Shown piece after piece: positions 12,284-35,944 of a stretch of DNA of 64,000 nt. The notes beneath the pieces are model-generated. The model searched no databases. It was not told the DNA's origin and was given only the letters and a program-made list of their open reading frames with translations. The stretch spans positions 2,035,001-2,099,000 of the forward strand of contig BSDZ01000078.1 of the NCBI GenBank assembly GCA_030268105.1. The letters are read 5' to 3'. A program made the position numbers and the translations under genes. Source of the stretch: Volvox africanus (Eukaryota > Chlorophyta > Chlorophyceae > Chlamydomonadales > Volvocaceae). How positions within the stretch are numbered: the first letter of the stretch is position 1; each line of letters opens with the position of its first letter.

Positions 12284-15200
12284 ACCGTCTCTTACAACCA
12301 AAGGCCAACTCCCCAAGCGCTCCCAGACGTGGCACAGCTACGGAACCTCATGTCATGTCATGCCGTACGCCTAGGATATAAGTCGCCGCCAGACGTCAAC
12401 CCAGTGTGCCACACCCACCACATACTTGCCTTGACGACGTGCCCTGATCCAAATTCACGTCAAAAAAATGATGCATCCTACATCAATCATCTTCGTGTCT
12501 GTTAGCTGCTGCTCTCACACCGTGTCCCGTTATTTTTCAGTAACGAGACACCCCCACCCGCACCCAGAGACACATCTTAACACAGCACGGCTTACCATCC
12601 TGTCCGTGGAATGAGATCAGATTACAGCAACCCTCCCCCCCCCACATACACACACACCTCCGCCTCACGCACCATCACCAATACCTCCAACCCGAAGGCA
12701 GATGGAATGGATGAAACAATTCGCTCTCCTGTAACTGTATTAATTAACATAATGTATGAACAACTCCGAAACGTCGCATTAAGCAGAGCGTGCCTGCTAA
12801 TGGTCTTGCTGTTTTGTTCTTGATGTTGCTGCTGATGTTGCTGTTTGCGGTCGTAACAGCAGTACGAGTAATAACAGCGTAGCCCCCGGCCTATCTATGG
12901 CTCCTCAGTTAGTCCCGTGAAACCACCAGAAAGGAAGATCTATCGCCCATCCCACGCATTACATAAGGCCCTCCCTCCTGTCTGCCTGCCAACCGGTCCC
13001 AATCTCAAAACCATATACCGCTACCCGATCCCGGCAAATGTGGCGGTTGTGTGGCAGCAGCTGGAATGGATACTTGTCCCCTATCTCCCATCCCCCGTCC
13101 CGTCCTGTCCCGTCCCACCACCACCAGTCCCTTGGCTTGCGGCATAAGTTGAAGGGAACACTTCCAGCCCTATCAGTATGGCTTGGCCAGGAGACAGCCC
13201 CAGCCGGCCAGTCAGCCAGCCAGCTGGAACGTGCTGGACACGCAGGCTATGCCAGCAGAAAGCTGCTGCAGGTCGTTGTATGTCCAGTTGTTATCAAGCC
13301 GGCTGACAGACAGACAGACAGACAAGCAAGCAGTGAGGATCTCTTCAGTGTTTTTCTCGTAGCCTCTCCGTCAGCCAAGACGTGAAGCGCCTTCGCAGTA
13401 AGAGTTGGTTTTGGGATGCGAGCTCGAGCCCGGACGGTTTGCTACTGCCGCTGGGTAAACCACCATCGTCATTGCTACTGCTACTAACTGTGGTGATCGG
13501 GCTACTGCCATCCGCCGTGACGTTGCAGAGTTTACCTGCCGCAGCCTCGTTGGTCACTGCTAATCCTTGCAGCCGTTTCAGCACGACCTCAAACGCAGCC
13601 GCCTCCACATTTTTGAGCGTTTGGAACTGTTGAGACGTAAACATGAAGTCAGTAGAGGGCTAAAATTAGAAACAAAAGTGAATTAAAGCAAGAGATTTAA
13701 TCAGAAGTAGCAGGGGAGAGGGAACAAACAAGCAGCCAGGCAGAGGATAAGTACGGCAAGGGGAAGAGGGCGCGAATATGCAGAACATGCTTAAGTGCAG
13801 ATTTGACCGCAATGGACGAGACGTCTGTTGATTCGGAATGAACAAGATTAAAGAATATGAGAGGTGGATGGAGCTGCATCGGTGGTCTGGCTGGCACTGC
13901 AGATGAATGCAAAGGGGGTCCTACATCAAGGTATGGGGAGGAACAGTGCCGTGGTGTGCTGGTGCCGTCCAGTGGCAAAAACAGCTAAATTAATTTTGTA
14001 ACATCTTTTGTAACATCTTTTGTAACGTCTGGGTAATTGACAATTAAATGACTAAAAATACAAAAACAGCACACAACCTCCCTACCTGCTCCCCTGACCC
14101 TGCCAGCAGAATACATGCACACTGCAGGCACGCCACCGACCCAACCGCCGCACCGTCCACCAACGCAGCCGCGCAGTGCAGCACGATGCGGGGCGTGAGG
14201 ATGCCTTTCCGCAAAAGCCCCAGGAGCAGGTGACAAATGCCGCGAGCGCGGGGCAGTGCAGATGAGGCGTTGGCGGCCACGGCCGGCATGTCGCCCCAAG
14301 CGCGCCGCGATTCCACGGATGCAGCAACACCGTTCCCACCCGCTCCGCCGCTGTCTGCCTCCAAAGACATCGGCACCGCCGCCTGCTTAGATGGAAGCAT
14401 CGGGGTATCTGACACACGCGACGGCGACGGGGGCACTGGCAGTAACGCCGCCAGGCAGCGCTCAAAGTGAGTCTGCGCCGCGGACAGCAATGCGCGCCGG
14501 AAAGCCCGGCCAGTGTCACCGACCACAGTGGTAGCAGCGTCAGTGGCGGCCGGCGCCGCTGCCACACTGTTACCGCCGGCCCCAGCTGATTCTGCGGCAT
14601 CGCAACATGAGGAAGCTGTGGCGGCGACGTCGGGACCGTACATCCTCAATTGTGCTCCAGCGAACTCACTGACCGGAGTCACGGGCATCGGCACCACACT
14701 CGCTGCTACTGGCGTCACAGAACTCATCTGCTGCAGCGCGTCCATGCACAGCCGTACGTAGATCTCACAGGCCGCGACCTGCTCGTCCCACTGCTGACAC
14801 ATCAGTTCCGACCACTTCGCATCCGTCAGCAATGTCCGTGGCGGCGTTGGTCCAGTGGCCGCCGTCGAGCCGAGCATTGACCCATGGGTCAGTGCCCGCA
14901 CTTCTGTCGCATCATCATTCTCATACCAACAGGGACAGCTAGGGTCACCCCCTGACGCCGCCACCGCACTTTCCACGATCTCGTCGGCCATGGCCTGCAG
15001 ACATACCGGATCGAGGGAGATGCCACATGGGACACACACACATATACATATATATGTGTATATATATATACATATTTGATTAACGCTTATCCCCCCCCGG
15101 TTATTGGGCCGCTAGAATGACACGGTGCAACGCTAACATATATGTTGATTCTAAATAATCATCAAATATATCTACATTTAACCCACGTACACTAAAACCC

Positions 15201-17972
15201 CAAGCATCGCAATACTCCCCCAAACCCCCAAACCTCAAACGCTGAGGCGAACGAAGAAACGCATACCTTCGGGATTGCCTGGCCCATTCAATTACATTAG
15301 TGTAGCTCTGGAACGCCCCTACTCCCAAAACCCTTAGACCCAAAAAAGGAATTAGACAGAGACCGAGTGAGCGACGAGGGTGCTCCCCGCGGTTACTGGT
15401 GGACCTATAGCTGTGCAATTTCGCTGTAAGGATCAACGGATCGGAGATGGTTTGAATCCAGATCCGTATCTGGATCGGAGAAACCCACCTCAAGCGTCGC
15501 AGGCGAGGTCTCCACGGGCTGTGACAGCAGTTGCCCCCGCACGTCGTTGTACGTGTCCGAACTCAGGTCCCACAGCCCCTCCAAGTTCTGATTGTGACTG
15601 GAGGATCTGGAAAAAAGAAGGCTGCCGCTGCTGCCGTTGGCGGCATGGCCTAGCTGCTGCCGCCGCAGCAATGCAGTTGTCACCGCTGCCGCCACCGCCG
15701 CCGCCGGCGACTGCGATGATCCCGCTACACTGCCGCCACCGGTCACCACCGCCGCCGTCGTTGACGTGGACGTCGATGCACGGCGCATCGGCGGACTCGC
15801 ATCTGCCGGTGATGCAGCGGCGGAAGACGATGAGATGGCTGATGCAGCAACTGGCGCTGCCATGACTAACCGACCAGAAGACCTGTGCACCGTAACGACG
15901 CCGGCGCCTTTACCCAGCTTCGCCGCCGCTGTGGCCGCCGCGGCTGCTACAGCCGCAGATGGTGTCGCTGCCCCAGTGCTAGTCCTACTGCCAGGAAAGC
16001 CGTTCGCAGTACTTGCCGTTCCCGGCGCCGCCGCCACGCCGCCGCCGCCGCCGCCGCCGTTCATCCAGCGCCCAGCCCTTAGCTCCAGTAGCTGTGCAAG
16101 TAATATATGAACCTCGGGTCGAAGTGGCACCGGTGCCGACAAGTCGTGCACTGACATGCCCGACATTGAGGCCGCATGCGCCTTGTCGCACACGGCAAGC
16201 TGTCCATACAGTTCGTCAAGCTGCGGCCGATACTGCTCTGCCAAGCATTCATCAAGCTGCGAGAAAGAAGAAGAAGAAGAACAAGAAGAAGAAGAAGAAC
16301 AAGAAGAAGGGTGTATATCACCGAATCGGATGGAGGTGACAAAATGGGGAGAGCAGGGTGCGTAGGGAGGAGAGGGAAAACCAGAAGCGGGACGAGACAC
16401 TTGTCACGCGGTCATTTCAGGAGCAGCGTCATCCAAAGAGCGTTGTGGCGGTAAGCAGGAAGAGGACACAAGAGACACGACTCTCGGCAGCAGCGGGGCC
16501 ACGGGGGCTCCATCTCCCCCCCAACCCCAACGGCAGACACCGTGCCCTGATGCCCTTGCCCCGAAACCACCTCTCCCGTATCCTACCTGTCGTCCCGCTA
16601 TGAGCAGCGCCCGAACCAGGCACTCCACTCGCAATGACACGCCTCGTCCGCTTAGCAATGCACCACCGCCGCCGCCCCCACCGCCATTTCTGCTACTGCT
16701 ACTGCCGGCTGCTGCTGCTTCTCGGGACGATACCGCTACCAAGCAGGACAGCATGATCCTGAGGGGCACCGCACAACCCATATCAGAGGTCCAAAAGGTA
16801 GGTTTGGAGAGACAGAAATTTATGACGAATGTTGCCGTTTTCGAGACACCCCAAAAATAGAGTCATACCAGCCATATGTTAATGTGTGTTGACGGCTACA
16901 CTGCAACGATCTAAAGATGACCAGGTGCTCCCTCCTTAGATTTGAGTCTCCAGGAACGAGGGTTTGTGCGTGTCTTTGCGTCTTTTCGTCCATTTATTTC
17001 CCTTGTATTTGCTTATTGCATATGTAACTGGGCCTGATGCTGGCCGCGGACAGCTCCATCCTGCCCTAAGAGATATAGCGTCCTGTGCACGTGTTATTAA
17101 GCTTTTGTGTGCAGTGTTTCGACGGCCAGATGGGGACAATTTTTTGACTGATCGTGACTATTCCCAGCTGGACAATAAAGGTCGAAGTGATTGTGGTACC
17201 TGCCTCCGGCCTTAGCTACCTGTCAGTGAGCAAATGGTGCATGTATAGGTGAGCGAGGAACTGCAGGCTGCCATGCAGGCTAGCGGCTGGCGTAGCTGCG
17301 ACCGCCTCATCGCCCATCCCTTCGTCAATCTCGTCTGATGCTGCTGCTGCTGCGGGGGGAGGGAGGAATTCCGACGCTTCCGAGAACGCTGTGCTGCATG
17401 CTTCTTCGAATTGCTGCTGGCACAGGTTCAGGAGCGTTTGCCGGAAGTCAATCCGCTTGGCCTTCGCGGCCGCGGTGAGCACGCCCGGTGGTTTGAAGGT
17501 TGGCAAGATGGGCGTCAAGGAGAAGCACAGCGCAGCACAAGGCGCCGCGTAACGATCCGGGTTCCCTATCGCCCGTTCGAAGATCCAACGGACGAGGATC
17601 TGGAGAGTACCAAGAGTTCCGGCCGGTGTAAATCCTGTAAGCAGTAGTTCGGTTGTATGGGATCTCGTGCAGAAACCCTTGGGACTGGCAACATCTCCGC
17701 CCATCCCAGTTCCCAACTAGATATGTGTATAGCCTGCCATAAAGAAACATGCATATTTGGCATCAGAATCACACACTTCCAGTGCATTAGCACTCACCTA
17801 CGTCACGGATTTCGAATGCAAGCCGCTTAGCTTGAAAGTGGCCAGTTGCTCGCCGAAGCCTTCCTAGACATGCTGCCACGGAGGCCTGTTGGCTAGCTTC
17901 ATCTATTATTGGTGTTGACGGCGCGCAGCTCGGCGCCATCGCCAACAAGAGAGAGCCACGATTAGCCACCAA
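8789..17972 (-). CDS. Large protein with two tandem MIF4G domains (eIF4G/UPF2/CWC22 superfamily)
   Basis: Exons on the minus strand, in order: 17972-17798 (or 17885-17798 if an intron precedes it), 17634-17220, 16758-16587, 16256-15489, 14994-14086, 13626-13536, 11324-10730, 10574-10447, 10355-9880, 9634-9461. Every join keeps phase. The first MIF4G domain starts at GRLRRATGHF in exon 1. It continues through LQILVRWIFERAI, RQTLLNLCQQQFEEA, HHLLTDR|IMLSCLVAV and CLVRALLIAG, and ends at ILLAQLLELRAGRW, which matches the helix order of eIF4G MIF4G. A second, more diverged copy begins near DVRGQLLSQ, with AMADEIVESAV, FRRALLSAAQTHFE, GLLRKGILTPRIVLHC and CLQCACILLAG. Long Ala/Gly/Ser insertions interrupt both. 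MIF4G domains bind RNA helicases and RNA-decay or translation factors, so a role in mRNA metabolism is inferred. The terminal exon is uncertain (8894-8789 is a candidate, but its phase needs an unseen exon). The 5' end is also uncertain: the start at 17972 is simply the first in-frame Met. Confidence 0.75.
11500..11787 (-). CDS. Small ORF inside a MIF4G-gene intron, duplicated without change
   Basis: This is an open frame of 95 codons (ATG-started 73-codon version: MSGLAELERAKRR...). It lies in the intron between the MIF4G-gene exons at 13626-13536 and 11324-10730. The translation is identical to that of 19023-19310 in the other arm of the inverted duplication. It has a charged, balanced composition (ERAKRR, KGNDDER, two Cys in DIDSCDE), unlike the low-complexity intronic frames elsewhere in the window. 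I recognise no family. It may be a nested gene, a transposon remnant, or chance, since identity follows from a recent duplication whether or not it is translated. Confidence 0.25.
   Translation of the reverse strand: MSFPTAYQYCGIFFLCNPIRSKMSGLAELERAKRRCLQQAYTDLRPMGKGNDDERQVSYRLSCDIDSCDETSIFLVKRRIIVNYFIALEVYRLWT
12066..12335 (-). other. Open frame in the duplicated intron, possible element remnant
   Basis: The minus-strand frame contains DRYHSLMAARKRTRLG and WRIEQVPWDKWG. Its last 59 codons recur identically at 18568-18744 on the plus strand. The two copies differ at the 5' side, where the right arm has about 24 extra bases. The outer boundary of the inverted duplication falls at its upstream end. 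No family is recognised; coding status is doubtful. Confidence 0.2.
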
Positions 17973-19022
17973 GCCGTTTTGTGCTGCCGACTGCTTAATG
18001 GAATGAATGCCTGACCAGATTATTTCTTTGAAACATGCGTGTCATGCATGTTCGATTATATATCTGGGTAGCGGTGCGCCACTGTATGGCCTAGAAGCAA
18101 CTGGTCTCAAGTTCGGAGGCTAAGCGAATACAAGGTATGCAGCTAGTGTAACAACAATCTTCCATCAAAAAGCTACTTGCCCATTTCTGGGTCGTTGGCT
18201 ATCCTCATGTCTCGCAGAGTGCTCCAATTCCTGCAGCTCCAAGACTCATGGAGTTTTTCCTCTAGTTGCTAACTATAACACCTACAGTTAATATGTAGCA
18301 GCTGGGATATTTCTTAGATCTCAACAATGGCTCCTACCGCGTTCAGACGTTTCACGTACGACAGCTAGTTCCAGCTGCTGCCGTCAACAAGTCATGAAGC
18401 ACAAACGTCACTGACACGAAGAATAACATACAAATTTGCATGATGAATCGCGTGGAAGTTGGGTAGTTAGACAACCGCTAATGAAATCTTTAGAGTTGAC
18501 GAGACATGTTGTGCGCCTCAGCTTTAGGTAGATTTGCCCTTTCGGAATGGAGAGGTCAAACCTTGACCGCTATCATTCGCTGATGGCAGCCCGAAAAAGG
18601 ACTCGGCTAGGAAGTAAGCCGCCTAGCAGTGATGGAGGAGTGATGGTGGGTGCGATCTTGAATGTAAAACGTTGGAGGATAGAGCAGGTGCCGTGGGACA
18701 AGTGGGGAACGATCCAGAGACCTAGCGGCCTTAGCTGGCCTTAGTAACAACTTAACGCTCCGAAGCCAGAGCGAAACGAGATCAGCTAGCGATGTGTACA
18801 ATATCTCTTATCAATCCCGTGTTGGATTTCGATGGTTTATTTGAGGATCGACAAATCTAAAGAATATGTCGACACCATTAAAGTGTCTGGGGTTCATGAA
18901 TCATGAGGTCTATAAGGTGCTCATACGCGGTTCGTAACAAGCTTCTGATAATAAGGATCAATATATCAAAGGAAGTAGTCGTAACTGGCTTTGGGTCGTG
19001 GTAAAATTAAAACGTTGCCCGG

Positions 19023-19310
19023 TTGAGTTTCCCAACTGCCTATCAGTATTGCGGGATATTTTTTTTATGTAATCCGATTCGAAGCAAGATGTCAGGCCTT
19101 GCAGAACTCGAGCGTGCAAAACGACGGTGTTTGCAGCAGGCTTACACTGACCTCAGGCCCATGGGCAAGGGCAATGACGACGAACGTCAGGTATCCTATC
19201 GGCTTTCCTGTGACATAGACTCCTGCGACGAAACCAGCATCTTCTTAGTAAAACGTAGAATCATTGTGAATTACTTTATTGCGTTGGAGGTCTACCGCCT
19301 TTGGACGTGA
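19023..19310 (+). CDS. Second copy of the duplicated 95-codon ORF
   Basis: The translation is identical to that of the minus-strand frame at 11500-11787. Here it lies outside any intact host gene, between the pseudo-exon copy (19486 onward) and the start of the right arm. If it were a nested gene it should carry its own promoter within the duplicated 12.28-11.79 kb block; I see no clear TATA box. Function is unknown. Confidence 0.22.
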   Translation: MSFPTAYQYCGIFFLCNPIRSKMSGLAELERAKRRCLQQAYTDLRPMGKGNDDERQVSYRLSCDIDSCDETSIFLVKRRIIVNYFIALEVYRLWT

Positions 19311-19485
19311 CGATTTCGCCTGCAGCGCCTGGCCGGCGAAATGACAAACCAACAAACTCCAAATCACATTTCATCGTGTTCAGGCTTCATCTTGACCTCT
19401 AAACCTTATGAAACCACCTCTTACCGTGCCCGCACTCCGTAATGGACCCCACCTCACCCTCCCACTCCTCACTTAACCTAGGCAG

Positions 19486-20173
19486 AGCTCCGCCGTGACC
19501 TCAAGCTCGGGGCTGCGGCGGGTGCAAGTCCACCCGCTGGTGGCGGCAGCAGCCGGGTTCAGTCTTCGGGAGCCCTGGCTGCTGCCGCTGCTGCGTCCAT
19601 TAACGGCGTCGAGTGTGCCATCCCAAGGGCGACCAGCAAGACAGCGGGCAGCGGCAGTGGAAGCGGAAGCGGAGGCGTCAGGCGCAATGGGTCTGCAGCC
19701 AGCGGCAGCGCCGCCGTCAGCGTCACCAGGGCGCCGCCCCCTGGACCTATGGATGGAGGCTTCCTGCCGGAATCGGATCCTGTTCGGCGGCTGAGTCAGC
19801 TGCCGCTGCCGATCGGCGGTGGCAGCTGTGGAAGTAATCGGCTGGCCTGGTAACTAGTGAAAACGCGGAAGGAGAGGAGCGTATGCTAGGAAATACAAAG
19901 ATAACCAAGAAAATGATTAAATATTCCAAAAACCATTAGAATTGATGAAATAGTGACCAGTTACCAGTTTTTAACATAGCAGCCGATGACACCCCTGGTG
20001 TGGACACCGTTTCCTCAGGCGCCGACGAGTTTGGGATTCTGACGACAGCAGATTACCGTACAATTGTATGGGAAGCGGCGAATAAGGCCATCAGTGACCA
20101 GCGCGGTGGCGGGCCGTCGGCATCTCCGTGTGGGGCTTATAGCGCTGGGGGTTCTGTGGCATTTGATGGCTGA
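19486..20173 (+). pseudogene. Truncated copy of MIF4G-gene exons (from the inverted duplication)
   Basis: Bases 19486-19835 match the first part of the MIF4G-gene exon 11324-10730, including its AGGCAG acceptor. They then run into TGG TAA shortly after an unrelated junction. Bases 19964-20173 match the start of exon 10355-9880 (FGILTTADYRTIV is still readable, with E to D, R to W and T to A changes) and end at TGA after a deletion. The intermediate exon (10574-10447) and all downstream exons are absent. No functional product is expected. Confidence 0.75.
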
Positions 20174-20450
20174 GTATAATTTTCAACATCTCACGTGTTG
20201 TGGGGGGACGCCGGCGGTAGTTATTACCAGGGTTGTGGGGGGTGGGGGAGTCATTCGGCTGTTGCATTCGTTTGGGTACTCGTGCTGGCTCCGCTGCAAA
20301 CCCTGTGAGTGCGTTGCAAAGCTGTGGGCCCCCTCACTTTACATGAACTCTGCTACAAGGCATATTATATTTTATTACTCGGCTTTTCATGGGGAGAACA
20401 GCATACGCACAAAATCGTATGCCGTACGTCGGAGACTGCTATGTGAATAC

Positions 20451-21920
20451 AACCCCGCCCGGACTCCTGGACGTGGTGAACTGCCTCCCTGGAGTCCATA
20501 CCGAAAACTTTCTAAAATCGCGGTACTGTAACCCGCGTTAATCAAATAAGTAAGGTTTGTGTTTTGAATATTAAGATACAGAGGAAGGGAGGCCGCGTGT
20601 TAAACACTCCCTCTCCCTTCATCCTCCTTGCCTTTATGCCTCTCAACAGCATTACCAGGTCTCTTTCCCTCCCCAACCATGTCCTTTTCTCCCATCCTCC
20701 CTCACCACCTACCTACCCCGTTTGCTCTCTTGCCATGGGGACTCTTCATTGGGGTCATGGGCTGATCATCAGAGTTACTGCAGAGCCCCCAACGTTTCTT
20801 GATTACCTTCACCTGGATAAGCCCTAAGCATGATCCCAGAGAGAGAGAGAGAGAAAAACTCTCAATTTCTGGAACTGTCGCGTGATATTTTTGCCAGGTA
20901 ATGGCTTTACAGTTTGCTGGGGGAAGGAGGGGGGATTGGTAGGCACGTAGCTCCGTCCTCTGGGCCCGCCCAGACATTGGCGCGCCTTAGCCATTTTGCG
21001 CTTCCTTAGCCCCGTGTTGAGAACCAATTTCCGTGTTCCGGTAACTTCAGGCTGCCCCACGTACTACGAGCCAAACAATAAGACGCGGTGGTGGAAAAGC
21101 ATTCGAAAGCTCGCTGCAAATTTTATTTGTTGAAATTACATACACAATGTCCCATAGATACGTTAAACCATTCGGTCCCTTTGGCATGCTATGCAAAGAT
21201 GTCCATACCTCCCGTTAGCCATTCAGGTTACATTTTTGGACGAGCTTAAAAAGTATTGCATTCATTATCGATATGTGAAAATGTTACCCAGAACGCTGCA
21301 GAATGGAGCAAGCGCGGTATGACGCAATGTGATTCGCAACACCTTTGGGGGCTTTGCGTCGACGCCATTCTACGTAGTGTCCAACATTAACCGCGTCCAT
21401 AAGTAGTGGCAGGCCGAAATTATAGTAGATCGAAACTGAGGCTTCTGATAAGGCCATTTTAGCTTGAGATGCTCCCGATACGTGGCATCCCACGTATCGT
21501 TTACTCCCACGTAGATCCCCACACCAGCTAGCCTGTACCTGTTGATGACAGCATCTGGAACCAACTGTCGTACATAAGACTTCCAAATGCGCAAAGAAGT
21601 GCTGAGTTGACCGGTACAACTAATTACAACAATTGCATCTACCTCGCAAATGTCCTGTGATTAGAACCGAAAAAGAGACGTTACCAGTATTGGACCCACT
21701 GCGGGAATCGGATGACTCTAAATGACTTGAAAATAGCCGACGCCCCAGGAGAGGATTGTAACTTCTTGGATTTAGATGATAACTTTAACTTGTTTTTTAT
21801 CTTGTGTCCATGCGCAAATCCTTGAAATCGTAACTTGTCTTTCCTACACAGCGCAGAGGTACTCAGACACATAACTTCTCATCCATGACAAGTACTATGG
21901 ACTAGGGATATAAAGTATTC
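20451..21920. other. Region upstream of the PRP2 gene
   Basis: No confirmed gene. It contains the promoter and possibly an unlocated first exon of the PRP2 gene, because DHX16/PRP2 proteins usually have about 90 more N-terminal residues than the model starting at 21921. On the minus strand, 21284-21660 has two overlapping frames with ordinary protein-like composition (WKSYVRQLVPDAVINRYR in one, MALSEASVSIYYNFGLP in the other). I could not assign either to a family. A GATATAAAG motif sits just before 21921. Confidence 0.4.
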
Positions 21921-35220
<13,300 letters not shown>

Positions 35221-35913
35221 TGCATTCGGGCAGCGGAGGGGGAGCGGAGGGGGAGCGACAGGAAGCAGAACAGACGGGGGACCCAGATGGGGCGAAGACG
35301 AGGCAGGGGGGGGAGAAGGGCAGGACAGTGCAAATGGATTGGCGGGAGGGGCCAGGAATAAGGCATACTCATAATTTAAGGGGGTATGCCAGGCCCTGGA
35401 TTAAGGACAGCGTGTCGGGTATCTCCCTGGGCCCAGGGGTGGGGGTGGGGGGCCAGGGTTGGGGGTGGGGGGCTCAGGATCTGAGAACCAAGAAGTGGGC
35501 CATAGGACGGTTAGTCCGGGTTGGTCTGGTGCATGAAACCGGTATCTGGTTGTGAGGGTGGGGGAGGGGAACTTCCTTGCGTGCCAATGTCCTGTGTTCG
35601 CGATTTTTGTACATTATGCGGTTAGGCTGTTGGGTTGTTGGGTGTTTCATGCCGTGTACCGGCGGGCGGTCGCTTTGAAAGTGGTAAGGGTGGGGAAAGC
35701 GGCGGTGGTGGTGACCGCATCGTGGAGCCGACTTACTGTGTATTGGTACCACCTCTGGCCCCCCCCCACCACCGCACTAAGCGTGTGTGTATTTGAGTCC
35801 GGTATCTATGTCAAAGGAGAAGTCAGCAAGCTACCTCAATGCAATGCAACATATATTTTTTGTTACTATTTTCGTTTTGAGAACACGTGGTGCGGACTTC
35901 GAACTGTGTGTGT

Positions 35914-35944
<31 letters not shown>

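Larger units (their letters stand above)
18508..20450. repeat. Inverted duplication, right (shortened) arm
   Basis: This is a plus-strand copy of the complement of 8393-12283, reduced to about half the length by internal deletions. The junctions are visible at about 19830-19960 (a stretch of unrelated A/T-rich sequence replaces 0.6 kb) and at about 20173 (a jump over 1.5 kb). It lies about 0.5 kb upstream of the first recognisable MIF4G exon, in opposite orientation. The similarity stops at 20450, just after the shared GTGAATACA. Confidence 0.85.

Noticed and set aside
15405..16110. Plus-strand Ala-rich ORFs opposite the MIF4G gene
   Set aside because: They are antisense shadows of the minus-strand coding exon 16256-15489; GC-rich Ala/Gly codons keep both strands open.
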